Shown here: positions 23,201 to 33,510 of the stretch, piece by piece | Numbering within the stretch: position 1 is the stretch's first letter | How the letters are laid out: each line of letters begins with the position of its first letter | Assembly (NCBI GenBank): GCA_037951165.1 | Contig: JBBDHG010000125.1 | Location: 1,432,001-1,496,000 of the forward strand | Length of the DNA: 64,000 nt | DNA from: Lophius americanus | Taxonomy: Eukaryota > Chordata > Actinopteri > Lophiiformes > Lophiidae | Direction: 5' to 3' | The notes under the pieces: model-generated | Seen by the model: the letters and a program-made list of their open reading frames with translations, nothing else | What the model was told of the DNA's origin: nothing | Database searches by the model: none | Translations under genes and position numbers: made by a program

Positions 23201-24877
23201 CAGAAGCCCCACAGCAGCCTCTAAGGTGGAAGCCTTTATAGTCCCCTTTTAACACTGACAAAAAAATTAAATCATATATACTTAAATCATATATTGGATC
23301 TCAATGAACGAAAAATCTTTATTGATAGACATTGTTCAATTCATTAAGAACAAACTGAGGAAAGCACGTCCATTAGACAGACTTCTGTTTGAAGATCAGT
23401 CTTGGAATGTGAAAACAAAACGTTTTTTTTTTCCAAGCAGTAAAATATGTCACATCTCCTGTAGGAATTATTTCGACCTATTTGACATCGAATGTCCTGC
23501 AAGTGATTTTTGCACATCAAGATGTCGATGCTGAAATTTACTGCAGAAACACGTCACTTCAAATAGAAAGAGCCCAGGAGGAATCTCTGGGGTCAAATTC
23601 TCAAATCTTCTGCCATCTTTGCTCGTCGCATGAAATAATTGAATAAAACTTTTGTCCCTTGAGGTTTATGAAAATATTCAGACATTTGAGGATCGCAACA
23701 TAAAAATTGTTATAATTTTATTCCTATAGTTTACATTGGAATTTGCTTTGCTCCCTGTATTTTAACTTTCGACCACTAGATTACCAGTATTGTAATTGAT
23801 TTTCATTACAATCTTGCCCCCCAAGGCAACGTCTACTAAGGATTGACAACAGTTTTTGAGTAAAACATTGATCTGTCATTCACACAACAATTGCATTTTG
23901 GCGACCAGTAAATTTGAAATTCTGACAAGGTATTCCACATTTTAATCTTTTGAAAATGCCATCATAACCGTTGCCTCGTCAACGAGGAAAATGTAATTGT
24001 TGTGAAAACTGTGGCATGCAGAGTGCCCTCCAGAATAATTGGTTCCATTTTATATAAAAAATTAAATACTTTTTTTTTTTTAAATTAGATAAACAAAAAA
24101 AATAGAAAATTTCTGTATTGTCTGTTTGCACTATCTTTAATTTAGATTATTGAAAAAAGTCTATCTATTAATCTCAAATAAATCAGTGCAATTACAAAGA
24201 ACTCAACCTATGAACCATTTATCGCCTTTTGTAAAGAATTATATCGGGGCGGCTATAGTTTAGTAAGCTGAGAAGTTGCCCTCTGATGGGTGATTCATGG
24301 TTTGATCCCGGCCCTTTCCATCTACATATCATAGGGTCCTTGAGCAAGATCCAAATGCTCCCTGGTTGCTTCACAGGGGCTTCCCACTGCTTTTTCTGTT
24401 TATATTTCTTTCGATGAGGACACCCCAAACAGCAAATTAATAGAACTACAGTTGGAGGCGTGGCGAGTCACCACCGTGTTTGGCTGTGAGCTGTTTGAGC
24501 ACAACATGAATGCTCCACTGTCTTTTTATAAATATTCACACATGAAATCGACCTCTGTCAGTAACGCTTTGACTCCCTGTGTTGATGGACGGAGAGGCTG
24601 AAGAAGGCTGCTTTTGTCCCCGGCGGTCCTCTTTATGAATGGGTGATTTGTGGTCCCGTTCACAGACAGCTGTGTTTGTGTGTCAGCCCATCTCTTTCCT
24701 CGCTGTGTGTATCAAGACTGGCCATGTGTGTGTTTTTGTCCCTCAGGCGCAGCAGTGGCTGGAGTATACCGTGTGGCCGGGAAGGACATGGCACCGCTGG
24801 AGGCTCTGGTGTTCGGTGTGGGCCAGACCACCCTCTCTGTCATCATATCCTTCTCTCGCATCCTGGCTACCCTGTGA
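8115..24877 (+). CDS. tmem170b: Transmembrane protein 170B, spliced CDS (3 exons)
   Basis: The CDS joins 8115-8277, 21894-22064 and 24747-24877 (465 nt, 154 aa plus TGA). Introns are 13.6 kb and 2.7 kb, both phase 1, with donors GTATGT and GTAAGT and acceptors CTGTCAG and CCCTCAG. The joined protein matches the TMEM170 family along its length: NLSVQQVLSLW near 34-44, EMWYWVFLWCLFSS from 55, MLQRHKRGR at 82-90, ITSAAVAGVYRVAGK at 110-124, and the C-terminus SFSRILATL. Hydrophobic segments lie at about 57-83, 91-119 and 129-152. An N-glycosylation sequon is at Asn34. The second sequon known in mammals (NLTE) is HFTE here. Human TMEM170B is about 132 aa; starting at Met25 (8187-8189, A at -3) gives 130 aa and is the likelier conserved start, while Met1 (T at -3) adds 24 residues. 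Human TMEM170B has been linked to restraint of Wnt/beta-catenin signalling, and paralogue TMEM170A to ER and nuclear-envelope shape. The B assignment rests on the NLSVQQVLSLW and FLASLSG segments. Confidence 0.95.
8278..12967. other. tmem170b intron 1, proximal part; nothing definite
   Basis: Mostly unique AT-rich intron with no recognised gene. 10916-11146 (+) is open for 76 codons with basic composition but matches nothing I know. 10494-10530 has CCGATTATA direct repeats. Around 12180-12250 the sequence carries AGCTAAGC-type words typical of old fish repeats. Confidence 0.45.
12968..13190 (-). mobile_element. tRNA-derived SINE, minus strand
   Basis: Reading the minus strand from 13190, a tRNA-like head has an A box (CAGATGGTAGAGCGG) and a B box (GGTTCTATCCC). 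It is followed by the body AAGTGTCCTTGAGCAAGATA and CTGAACCCCAGGTTGCTCCC, with an end reading AAGTACAGTCAATTTATCAT. The same body and the same tail word occur in the + copy at 20722-20976, so both belong to one family. Confidence 0.85.
13425..13706 (+). mobile_element. Internally deleted Tc1/mariner element
   Basis: 13431-13600 resembles the N-terminal helix-turn-helix part of a Tc1-type transposase that begins M-x-K-x-K-D-x-x-x-F-D-K. DNA words preserved include GACAAGGTTCAATTTGTAAT and ACTGAGTCAGAGCCTCTCC. Near 13600-13640 it jumps to the transposase end and then to the 3' flank GTAATATTATGGCTGATCAG. About 1 kb of catalytic coding sequence is missing. Terminal inverted repeats are eroded. 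This is a different Tc1 subfamily from the copies at 1806, 22440 and 33745. Confidence 0.65.
13827..14114 (-). CDS. Unrecognised 95-aa ORF inside tmem170b intron 1, antisense
   Basis: The ATG at 14112-14114 (minus) has ideal context (A at -3, G at +4: AGCATGGCG). The frame stays open for 95 codons to TAA at 13827-13829. The product begins MAALEIACPQRN and has a charged helical middle (KLTESKNRKEREELHKDYYQ). A more hydrophobic part follows (VSMSLLPLTRSGRIDEAL), ending KYEKSCFNF. I see no signal peptide, membrane segment or zinc site. Composition is protein-like: amphipathic, Lys/Glu-rich and not a repeat. I could not match it to a family. It may be a small intronless gene, a retrocopy of a small coiled-coil protein, or chance. 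The CpG-bearing segment upstream (14115-14290) supports a real 5' end. I see no canonical AATAAA immediately downstream. Confidence 0.4.
   Translation of the reverse strand: MAALEIACPQRNIGTTEKQRMVFFDTMIKAQEFLNKLTESKNRKEREELHKDYYQVISFTRFYLEKVSMSLLPLTRSGRIDEALTMKYEKSCFNF
14115..14290 (-). promoter_or_regulatory. CpG-containing segment upstream of the antisense ORF
   Basis: In AT-rich surroundings this stretch holds several CpG and GC words (CGCGCCGG near 14206, CCCCGCTCCGAC near 14162, TCGAGAAAATC near 14218). They lie immediately 5' of the strong ATG at 14114 on the minus strand. This is consistent with a small promoter, but no core element is certain. Confidence 0.3.
14447..14594. repeat. 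Tandem duplication, about 80-bp period
   Basis: The block starting TTCTGCAGAAATCTGTTCAA at 14461 recurs at 14541 with identical sequence through ATGTTGAGATT (copies about 14447-14514 and 14531-14594). Between them a 16-bp word GATTCATCAAGAGGTT is itself repeated (14511 and 14527). The near-identity implies a recent event. Confidence 0.95.
15000..15172 (+). mobile_element. LINE-like 3' end with (GATT)n tail
   Basis: GC-richer sequence (15050-15130) ends in GTATAAATAAAGATTGATTGATTGATTGATT. A terminal AATAAAG followed by a tetranucleotide tail is typical of 3' ends of fish non-LTR elements. No coding part is preserved. Confidence 0.5.
16710..16732. repeat. Near-perfect palindrome, 11-bp arms
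   Basis: CCTCCCAGAAT (16710-16720), a single T, and exact complement ATTCTGGGAGG (16722-16732). Confidence 0.9.
17420..17935 (-). repeat. Teleost interspersed repeat, minus orientation
   Basis: It begins with AT-rich TAATTATT words, then TTACAAAGTACTTCACGATA, then TCATTCCAGAGCCTTGGGGC and CATCAAGAGCCTTAAAAGTA. The parts near 17755 and 17855 are shared in kind with 20020-20080 (GCCTTGATGGCAAAAGCC) and with 44460-44830. This is probably the 3' region of a non-LTR or SINE-like family. No open frame survives. Confidence 0.5.
18640..18785 (+). mobile_element. Diverged tRNA-type SINE remnant
   Basis: GATCCCTGGCC, GAACCTGAACCCCAATTTT and TTCACAGGGGCTGCCCACTG are body words of the SINE class also seen at 24240-24420. 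The head is degraded. Confidence 0.5.
19200..19830. promoter_or_regulatory. Unique, balanced-composition intronic block (enhancer candidate)
   Basis: This part of intron 1 lacks repeats, has higher GC than its surroundings and contains dense binding-site-like words (for example TTGTCAACAAAAGGG at 19441-19455, CTTAATTACAA near 19705). No coding frame is convincing. Conservation cannot be judged without alignments. Confidence 0.2.
19840..20370 (-). repeat. Teleost interspersed repeat, minus orientation
   Basis: AATAATAATAACTTTATTTTTATAGC at the left is the reverse of a 3' tail. AGAGCGCTCCACAAAATAC and GGGGCCTTGATGGCAAAAGCC follow. The family is the same as at 17420-17935. A short duplication (GTGTGCATTCAAGGAC, 20092 and 20113) lies inside. 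Confidence 0.5.
20465..20540 (+). mobile_element. LINE 3' tail remnant
   Basis: ACTCATGTACAAGACTTATG then ACAAATAAAGATATCTTGAATC resembles the terminal AATAAAGATAT-type ends of fish LINEs. No coding sequence is attached. Confidence 0.4.
20722..20976 (+). mobile_element. tRNA-derived SINE, full-length copy
   Basis: The tRNA-like head has an A box (GGATCAGTTGGTAGAGCG) and a B box (GGTTCAATCCC). The body is GAAGTGTCCTTGAGC, ACTGAACCCCAAGTTGCTCC and CGCCTTGCATGGCAGC, and the tail is AAGTACAGTCAATTCATCAT. It retains RNA polymerase III promoter boxes but not a functional tRNA (no proper cloverleaf or anticodon stem), so it is not called a tRNA gene. Confidence 0.9.
21362..21685 (+). mobile_element. 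tRNA-headed teleost SINE (GGCGCAGTGG family)
   Basis: The head has ATGGCGCAGTGGGTAGCAC (A-box-like). Then CATCCAAAAACATGCTGTAT, a middle GGACTGAATGTGAGGGGGAA and the distal GTCCGCTGGGATAGGCTCCA follow. This is the most complete copy of the family here and is a useful reference for the broken copies at 3440 and 50.8-51.5 kb. It ends 0.2 kb before tmem170b exon 2. Confidence 0.8.
21894..22064 (+). CDS. tmem170b: tmem170b coding exon 2
   Basis: This symmetric 171-nt exon completes Glu55 and encodes MWYWVFLWCLFSS, the first membrane helix, the MLQRHKRGR basic loop and the second helix up to Thr111. The acceptor is TCTCCCTGTCAG and the donor is the consensus GTAAGT at 22065. Skipping it would keep the reading frame but remove the first helix and most of the second. 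Confidence 0.97.
22440..23010 (+). pseudogene. Decayed Tc1-like transposase
   Basis: Preserved DNA blocks occur in the order expected for a Tc1 transposase gene. They are GAGGATGACGGTAATTGATG (22462), GATTACAAAGCTGTTTCTAA, GAGTGGCCCACCGTCCAAAG, CAAGAATGTCTTGG then GTCAAGTCATCAGTCCGTG, and TTCTGGAGTGGTCCAGTCAA (22858). The last is followed by a block equivalent to the DLNPIE region but mutated. Stops and deletions break it. It sits in tmem170b intron 2 in the gene's orientation. A 9-bp hairpin CCAGTAACG / CGTTACTGG lies at about 22755-22778. Confidence 0.75.
23011..24239. other. tmem170b intron 2 remainder; nothing recognised
   Basis: AT-rich unique sequence. 24030-24150 (CCAGAATAATTGGTTCC, then poly-T/poly-A runs) might be an old DNA-transposon edge but cannot be assigned. 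Confidence 0.45.
24240..24420 (+). mobile_element. Diverged tRNA-type SINE
   Basis: TGGTTTGATCCCGGCCC is a B box. GGGTCCTTGAGCAAGATCC and TTCACAGGGGCTTCCCACTG are body words. The head is weak. Confidence 0.6.
24747..24877 (+). CDS. tmem170b: tmem170b coding exon 3
   Basis: It completes Ser112 and encodes AAVAGVYRVAGKDMAPLEALVF and the third membrane helix, ending SFSRILATL and TGA at 24875-24877. The acceptor is preceded by a T-rich tract (TTTTTGTCCCTCAG). The C-terminus stops exactly where the family does. Confidence 0.97.
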
Positions 24878-25755
24878 GACGGAACCCAGGACGGATGCTG
24901 AGAGCAAAGGGAACAAGTGGAGACTTTTGGGTGCTGGTCATACCAGAACAGGCAGACATCCTCTGGACCTTTGAGGCTGGATAGGAGAGATTACGCCCCC
25001 CAGTGTCTCTGTTCTCTTACTGCCATAATCACCCTGCTGTTCAGAGGGGTGTCGATCAAGGCCAGTAGTTTTCACGACCTAGAGTGGAACCAGGAGGAAT
25101 CATCCTCGGCTTCTAGACTTGAAAGCCATGTTTCGGGTGTTTACAGATCACTTCTTCGTGCCAACAGCCTTCTCTGGGACCTCCAGATGCCTTCGTGGCC
25201 ACTGACTTATGAAGGCTTCTTGTTGCACTTGTTGGGGGAAAACAACGTTTTTAGAAACAGCCGAGTGGCGAGCTGCAATGATGATCCCCTTTGGTGATGA
25301 GCGAGAGAAAAAAGGTTTATTAGTGACAAGGTTTTAGGGAGTGAAAACCCCTTTTTTTTCTTCAGCGTTAAATCTCAGTCTCAAATCTTGGTTTCATGAT
25401 GTTAATATAGAGATCCTTACCATCTGTCATTTCCCCCAAATGGTTTAAAAGCTGCACCATCCAGCTCCCGAGCCTGACGCAGCTTTTATTTTAGCACTTT
25501 GGAGACGTTCTCTGCCTAAGAGGTGTGAAAGCAGCAGCAGCAGGAGGATAGAACTGGCATCAGTGATACGTTGAGGCTGAAATATTGATTCATAGAGTGC
25601 CAATAGGAACTCTGAGTGGAGTTAAAAGGATATTCAGAAATTTGCATTCTTGTCAAGGTGTTAAAGGAGAAAACACCACCCTCATATCTGTTCAGTTGAT
25701 ATGCAGATTCAGAAGACAGTCTGCCGAGCCTTCAATAAAACACAGGACACAGTGC
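24878..25755 (+). other. tmem170b 3' untranslated region (minimum extent)
   Basis: Unique sequence follows the stop. The first canonical AATAAA on this strand is at 25734-25739, followed by a G/T-rich stretch (25780-25802), so a short transcript could end near 25755. Further AATAAA words at 26118-26123 and near 26243 allow longer forms. Open frames after the stop (for example 24917-25297) look fortuitous. Confidence 0.5.
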
Positions 25756-25792
25756 AGGACCGATAAACTGGTAAATTATGGTTAGACTTAGG

Positions 25793-27888
25793 TAGGGCTG
25801 GGTGATATAACTTCAAATCTGCGTCATGATTTTTTCAAACATCAGCATTGATTACTATTAAGCAGCTCTTATTTTATTTTATTTTTTTACATTGCCAGCA
25901 AAGTTCTGACAAGTTCTTATGCTGGACTCTTTCCTTTTCTATCATATTCACGGATATCAAAATATGCCCAAATGACTTAGCGCTTGGACAGGTGGATTTT
26001 TTCTTTCATATTATGGTCATTAAACCACATGTAACCACTTTAAAAGGCAAAACAATAGCAATACACAAACTGTAAGTGACACAAAACCCAAGGGCGGGCT
26101 ACCTTATGAATATGAGAAATAAAAAGTTAAATATCTGGAGTAGTGCAGCTATAAAAGCAATGACTTTAATGTTTTTGAGCCAGTTTGGTCACAAACATAC
26201 GTTCATATGCACTCTGAATAACACAGAAAAAAAATTCATCAGGCAATAAATCACTCAGTTACAGAAGAGTTCTTCACTTTAAATATCCCAACAGGGTTAG
26301 GGCTACACATAATTGCATTTGTCTTATTTACAGTAAATCACAGAAATTTTAATCAGTGAAGAATGATGGGAACAAGAAGCTGCATCAGTTTGTTGATGGG
26401 GCAGTTTGTGATGAGGTTGCCGGTTACATTATATTCCTATGGCTTCAGCTACACTGAAACTCATTTGCATCCTTGTCCATCTAAGATTTAAATTCAGATT
26501 TAACACACATTTATATATCAGGCGATTTTCATAGAAGTTTACAACAGACAATCATGAAAAACATACGCAATCCGATCTCCGTTGTCAACCCACTGACTGA
26601 GCAGCAGTATCGACTGATGCAGGGCTCCGATAATAACCCCAATACCGCAGCGGTTAGCTTAGTATTGTGATATATGTGATTCTTAGTTTGCGTTATTCTC
26701 TTTCATAGTTAGCCTTTACATGTGCTGCCGGACCTTTGGCTTTAAGGTCAGCTCACTGTCAACTACCTTTTTCACTGCTTGCATGGATCCACATACCTAA
26801 TCCACCCTAGGATGTCACACACCTGGAATTTTTGGTTTAGCTGCCCTAATCAAATTACGGGTTAAACAGTAAGAGATGTAACACACTCATGAGCAATTTT
26901 CAATAGATAAGTCTACTGACAGTGTCCGATTAAAGACACAAGAATAAGATGATTTTCTGTAGAACCACACAATCTGGTAAGTGACTGTTAACCACCATTC
27001 CGTGATTAAATATTGTTTCATCACCATGGTAAGAAAAAGTCCGTACTTCCACAGCCCTAGACTGATGTATTAGGGAGGTCTTCAGCCTGATGCGTTGAGA
27101 TTGAGGTACTCTGAATCACCTCTTGGAGGGCAGAACTTTGTACTTTCCATTCTAAATCTGCAAAGAGTCAAGAGATACTGTTGCCTTGCCTGAGAAGATA
27201 TGAGTTTCAAGAGAGGACTGTGCTACAGATTGGCCTATAATCTCTCATTATTGTCTAAACCATAATTCCGACACGGCAGATGGGCAAAATCTCTAAATAT
27301 TTTACATCAGAGTGTTCGCCACTAGGAAATGTGAGTGAAAACAAGCAGTGACAAGGCACCCCTAAGTGAGCTGACTTTCCAAGTAAAAGGTTCTATTACA
27401 CATATAAACACACAATTCTAGGAAAGAAACACACTCTTTAAAAAGTGCAATGATCACAAAAATGAGATAATCTCTGTGAGAAGCATTACATGACCATGGT
27501 AATGCAGTTTTATCGTCACAACCCTTATTTGCGCTTATGTCATCGGTTTTCATGCACCATCAGTTGCCTGATTGGACTGGGCGTAGGAATACCACTCAAC
27601 ACGAGTACACACTATTGAATAAACTGTTTGCAAGTTCAAGCCAGTGAGAGGTTCCAAATCTAAACTCAATAAAATAGGGGATTTATTTATATTGAACTTT
27701 TCAAAGAAAGTTACAAAGTCATTTACAGAATAGAAAGTAAAAGACTAAAAGTGATCGGATTTATCAGATTCTGGTGAGGAGTCCGGCTCCTATATTCTAT
27801 TCAAACTGAAGTTCGTGAAAATGATGTTGCCCCAGACTTGTATTCAGAGAGTTACATTTTCCATATTTGGTTTATTGCCCAGCCCTAC
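25793..27888. mobile_element. Possible hAT-like element bounded by inverted TAGGGCTGGG motifs
   Basis: Left end TAGGGCTGGGTGATATA (25793-25809) and right end TTTATTGCCCAGCCCTA (27871-27887) are inverted relatives. This motif is common at ends of fish DNA elements. The 2.1 kb between has no transposase frame. No matching 8-bp target-site duplication is visible (GACTTAGG versus CTTGTCAG), so the two ends may belong to separate broken copies. Within it 27678-27730 is a TTTATTTATATTGAAC-type repeat. Confidence 0.3.
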
Positions 27889-30800
27889 TTGTCAGTATCT
27901 TGAAATGAAGAGACTCTTATCTGGTTTTGAGATTTAGATTTTATGTCACAGCCCTATTAGGAAGAAGTCAAGCGAGGAGGTTCCTCTTTTGAGGAGTCTT
28001 CTAAACTACGCTAACTGGCTCCTGTTTCTGGCATTGTTGTTTTGAACAGATGTAAGCTGTTCAGAGCCGGCAGAAAGTGCAGGGTGGTTCAGATGGGCTG
28101 ATGTCTGGTTAGCATTAAGTCCGTATTAGTCTTATTAGATTTTCAGAAAGACAAGATGGCAAGAAAAACTCTGAGTCTGAGTCCTGATGCAGATTTTATG
28201 CAATAACAGGGACATTCAATTACTGACGTTGTCTGCCTAACATCACCATCATTCCCTAGAGGGAAGCCATCCCTCCCTTGGAGAAGCTGTGATTGTGCTC
28301 ATGTTCTTTACATTTATCTGCCTTGTTTTAAATAAGCACAGTGGGTAAAAAATCTACTCCAATCCAGTATTCAGTAATCAATATAAATAATCCAAGTTAT
28401 TACTTTACACATTGATTGCAGTTTCTGGATCAATAACTCAGACACTTCTGTCCATCTGAAGAAGTCTTCTACAGTTTATTTTTTACAAACTGTAGAAGAT
28501 CATGTGCTTGAAGCTACTGCATTCACTCAGACTGGCCCCAGAGTTCTCCCCAAAGTCAAGCAGATGGTCCTGTGAGCAGGGTGAGGGGAGTTTTAATGCC
28601 AAAGTGCCGCTGACATTCTAGCTTTATCCATTTTATTTGTCTCATTTGATTATCATCAAAGCCGTAATTTATTAATTTCATCACATCACACAGAAATATT
28701 TGCACATCACCAATAGCTGCAGCTCCTGAGACTGCAGTTTCCGGACCCTAAGGTTCATGGTCGGGGTGAGGTTTGGATGAGGGTAAGGGTTAGGGGTGAC
28801 TTGGGGTGACGGTCGATATAAGACTTTAAGTGAGGGTTTGAATTTCCTTGAGTAAGAACGGTGCCACGGACTGGAGTCGGGATGACTTCTTTGTTGAAGG
28901 AAGGTGTGGTTCCTGGTTAAACAAAATTAAAACCGTTGAAGAAGAGGGTCAAAACACTTACTAGTAGAATGTCTGTGTGGTATAGAAAGGATGAAAACAT
29001 TGTAAAAACTGTAGGATTACAATAAAAACAAACTATTTAAAATATGCCTTCAGTGTCACGGGTGTGGTTGAAGGTCATGGTTTGCTTCAGGGGTGACGTT
29101 GGGGTGAGGGTAAATGCCCGATAGATTCATTTTTGCACAGGCAACAGGTTAGAGCGGGTTAATGCCCTCTAACTCACAGCCCGTCCACGACCAGTCAGTA
29201 TATGTATTTTTATCTCGAAGTGTTTCATCCTTATTTCTAGTGTATAGACATGGTTAAACCTATTGGCAGTTCCTTAAAGTGTTAAAAAAAAAAAAAATAA
29301 CCCTGCAAGACGGCATGCAGGGAAAATCCACACTACACAAACAATTTAAGGGAACACCTATCCATCACAGGTTAACACGGGGTCAGTTAAACATCGGGGA
29401 TTTGGATTGGACCAGTTAGGAAGCGTAAGTGATTGTGAATCAGGTTAAGGTTCTTTGGTTCAAATGAAAGTGAGGTTACAGCAAGGCAACTCTTTTTCTA
29501 CGAATTCCAAGGACACTTTGTATCAGGAAATTTAGTACTATTATTATGACATGCAATTTGTAATAGTAATAACTGTAAAAATAGTAATAATGATAATAAT
29601 AATAATCTTGCATGCACAGCAAAATTAATTCTGTTTTTCATGGGAAATGTCTGCAAATCAGTTGCTGGATGATGTCCCCTGGGTTTGGGTTTATGTCTGG
29701 ATACAATTATTTAATATACAATAATCATGAGATTGTGATGCACTCACACAGGTATATAAATTTATGTAGACATAACCATATGTGCTTAAAAGAATTGGAA
29801 TACAAAAATTAAGCCTTGTTCTCACGTTTAGTGGTGAGGGTTGGTGAAGAACTAAGGGTCCCCCCCTTAAGATTTGACAAATCGACCAGAGTGTGCTTGA
29901 GGATTACTAGGTATGTACTTTATTCTGATCACCCTCAGTGCCAGCTGAGAACACAAGAGGGCAGCGTTGCCCAGAAATTAAGTAGCAGCAGGAGCCTGGA
30001 TGAGGTTCGAACGATGAAGTTTAGTTTATTGGATACAAACGCTTCACAAAATAAAATCCATACAAATTTCCCCCAAATTAGAGAGAAGTCATCACTTAAA
30101 GCTCTGCTCATGATCCCCGATCACAGCTTGATTGTTTTAGCCCACTTCAGGGACCGAGTGTGTGTTGCTGCCGATGACTCAGCCAGTGTCATGGCATTAG
30201 ATGTTTGTGAAGTGTGTCTGCATGTTAGTGAGTGGGTGCTTTATAGGAGAATACTGATCCTGTGCTCGGTGTTGATCTGCATGGTTGTGCATGTGAGTGC
30301 TATAGGAGGTAGGATTTTAATTTAGCCTCTTACAAGAAGATGATTTCAGTCTTAACAGGACCCCTGAAGCATCATAGAGGAGGAATGAACTAACTGAGTG
30401 GCAAAGGAGTCTTACATAATGTCTCAGAAACATAGCACTCAGGAGTGAAGGTGTGGTATGAGTGCACCTCCTGTACATCCCGAGCTGTATATAGCCTCAT
30501 TGTACACCTATAACCAATAGCTTATAGCAGCTGGCTAACCACTGCATAGTAGTTTAATACTCATTCACACCCAGTGCTATGATCTCCACTATCAACGTCA
30601 TTTCCTCTGCTCCCGGTCCTCCAGGTGTCCTACTACCCTGACATCCAAGGCTGATAATCACCTTTTTCTCAATAATACCATCTCTTTCATAGACTTCTAC
30701 CTAAAGCTGTCTACTGTCGTCCAAATGCCACACACTCCCTGGACACATGCTGGGCTATGGACCCACTGCGTTTGCATGTGCAGAGCAGCTCAGAAAAAGG

Positions 30801-33109
30801 TGCAAACGGACTAAACGGACAATCCAACCAGAGACAATGTTGCACATAGACCCAAAGTGGCACCTGTAGATAATGTACAATATATATCTTTTTTTAATTT
30901 TATACCAGCCACATTGCTGATATTTATAACTGTTGCCAATTTATGTACAATGGTTCTCCTGTATATATATACTAAATAGTCAGTTGAAATAAAAACAAAT
31001 CTTTTGCAGTATAAAAGCTTAGGACTGATGTTTCCTTTCTTTCCTTTGAGTGTGATTTTGGACTAGTCCATGTCTTTGTAACCTCATGTTTCTGGTAAAG
31101 GATTTCATTTATTTCACTCTGTAGGTATTTGGATAGAAGGCCATTCTGACAACAGTTCCATGGATTCAGGACAATACCCCACAATGGTATTACCATGACT
31201 CGTCAAGATAAAATGTATTTCAAAGCATTGACTACACACCTTCAGCGTTAATGACATCAACTTCAACCTGTGATTTGTCTGATCTTAGCATGCTAACACC
31301 CTAAGCTAATGTGCTGCACATTGTAATCATTATAGCTGCTTATCATTAGCATGTTAGTATTGATGTAAGCATTTAGCTACAGCCTAGCAGAACGGCTAAC
31401 GTCGTAGCCGTGTTTCTTCTTGTGATATTTCATGAAGGATCACTTGACTTAGAATGAGATTCCTGCTTTTTTGTGACCTTTCACACGTGGCACAAAGTGA
31501 AAGAAAGCGAAGGACAATCTGGGACAGAACAACGGTCGGCAACATGTGAGTATACTTTGACAACAAAGCTAATACTTCTGACTTGCCAAGCTCTAACGTC
31601 CTGTTGGGAGTCATCGGTCGTCAGCACCATCTTCTCTACATGCCTCATGTTAATGTGATATGATTATATTAAGATTATATTCAAAGCCACCTGACTTGCC
31701 GATTCTTGTGTTCTCAAGACCTTTCGCACATGACAACATGCAATAGTCTGATGCAGGAGGTGTTCTGCTTTTGGAACTTAAAACGAGATCATGACCGTAG
31801 AAGGATTGATTGAGGAGGACGAAACAACAATTTTCCCCTCTGGAAGCCTCACAAAAGCTCCACACCACTCCTTCATGCTCTGGCTCTTCAGTGTGGGAGG
31901 ATAAACCAAACTGTTGATTTCGCCCCTTGTGAACACAATCGGGGGCAGCATCGAGCTGGCACCGCTGAATGCATCATTATTCACTGTTTATGTTTCCATT
32001 GTCCTCTTGGCTAGAAGCATCATCAATTGTGACTTGTCTCCTAGTGGCACCGCTGAAGACGGAGATCATCAGAAAACAGGCTGCTACGGCCCTCCTGGCA
32101 CGGCTGAGAGCCATTCAAGCACTCTGCCCTCCTTCAGCCGCCATTTTTACAGAGGAAAATGTTTATTTAGTCTGTCCGAGTCGAGCGGGAGGAAGTTGGC
32201 TGTTTGACCCCGGTGGGTCGATTCCCAAAAAAGCTTAGAGTACGTGAGGTCTCATCATTGTAATGACAGGGGCAGGACATTCTGATTGTGTCCAAAAGTC
32301 CATGACAGAATTAAAACAACCCAGAAACAATTCTCTCATATCTGATTTGACATTTATTGGCTCCTCCAGCCACATAAATTGCCTCCCTGGCTTGAAAGGA
32401 TTTGACCGCCGGTAAAATTTTCAAGGTTTTTTTGAGATAACAAATCCAAACCCTCTACAAAGCCGGCTGTCTGAATGTGGTGTATTTATAATAGGCAGGA
32501 GGCGGAGGAGGCCGTGAATAATTGTGATGGAATTTAATCGGCCTCCTTTTGAATTTTAAAGGACAAAGGTCTGCAGTTGTTATCACCTTGTTTTTTATTA
32601 TTTGATTCTGTAATGGCAAGAACAGAGGTTGCTACTGTGTCACTGGTTTCCATTCATCAGCTGATATGTAGATGGGGATTTTACAACCAATAAGAGACGG
32701 GTTGAACTCAGCTGATAAGAGGTCTGCAGCTGTTATGAAGGCAGGAAGTGTTTCATAAGAGGTCATGGAATGTTGCTTTAGTTGTTTGGTAAACACGGAA
32801 AAGTGAATGTACTGTGTAGCAAAGACAAATAAGTTCATGTCAGGTTCGTTAATCCTTCATCTTCACATTAGCGTTGGACTCTATCAGTCATTTTCCCCGA
32901 AACAAAACATGGCATTTACATTTTACAATTTCAAATTATTTACAATCTGTCTACGACTGATGGTGACTTTGCATTTATAAGCCATGAAGGTCAGTCACAG
33001 CCGGAGTTTTGGGTCAATGGCAGGCAGGGTGGAGTGGGTGGAGGAGATTCATCTGTGACAGAAAAACAGCAACAGAAGTGAAGGGAAAAGTTTCAAAGAT
33101 GGTAGTGAG
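27889..33109. other. Gene-poor intergenic stretch
   Basis: No recognised gene. 28740-28870 and 29055-29125 share GGGTGAGG/GGTTAGGGG-rich wording. 29816-30325 (+) is open for 169 codons from a TTG, but its composition and lack of any domain argue against a gene. 31270-31410 has AGCATGCTAACACCCTAAGC-type words of old repeats. 32340-32600 is unique, moderately GC-rich DNA that could be regulatory. Confidence 0.45.
28465..28499. repeat. Perfect hairpin, 13-bp stem, 9-nt loop
   Basis: TCTTCTACAGTTT (28465-28477), loop ATTTTTTAC, exact complement AAACTGTAGAAGA (28487-28499). Confidence 0.95.
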
Positions 33110-33510
33110 AGCAGCCCTGCAGGACGTTTGAGAGACGGTTCCTCCGACCAAAAGACGGGAGGCAGAGCTGGAGGTGTCAGAGTTGAAGATGTTAAGATTT
33201 TCTCTGGGAGTGACGAGGGTGGACAGGATTAGAAAGGAGCAGATCATAGGGAAAAGCAGGTTAGACGACTTGGAGACGAATAAAGGAAAGGCCAGATTGA
33301 GATGGTTTGGACACATGAAAAGGAGCGATAGTGGATTCTCAAGATGGAGCTTCCATGCAGAAGAAAAAGGGGAAGAGCAAACATGATGTTTCTTGATTTT
33401 GTGAGGGAGGACATGCAGTTGGTTGGTGTGACGAAGGAAGATGCAGAACAAGATGGAAACAGTTGATCCGCTGTGGCGACCCCTAAAGGGACGAGAAAGA
33501 AGATGATTAA
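33110..33510 (+). pseudogene. LINE 3' fragment, RTE/endonuclease-type fish family
   Basis: One frame at 33174-33386 reads ..MLRFSLGVTRVDRIRKEQI.. then ..ARLRWFGHMKRSDSG, a block at the C-terminal end of a widespread fish non-LTR polyprotein. 33450-33500 encodes remnants of the final W(R/K)xxIRCGDP motif before the 3' end. Frameshifts and stops interrupt it. The minus-strand fragment at 42102-43560 appears to be the same family. Confidence 0.6.

Noticed and set aside
29816..30325. 169-codon + strand frame, one of the longer ones in the window
   Set aside because: It opens from a TTG, has no recognised domain or good ATG near its start, and no polyadenylation or splice structure that fits. Left as unassigned.
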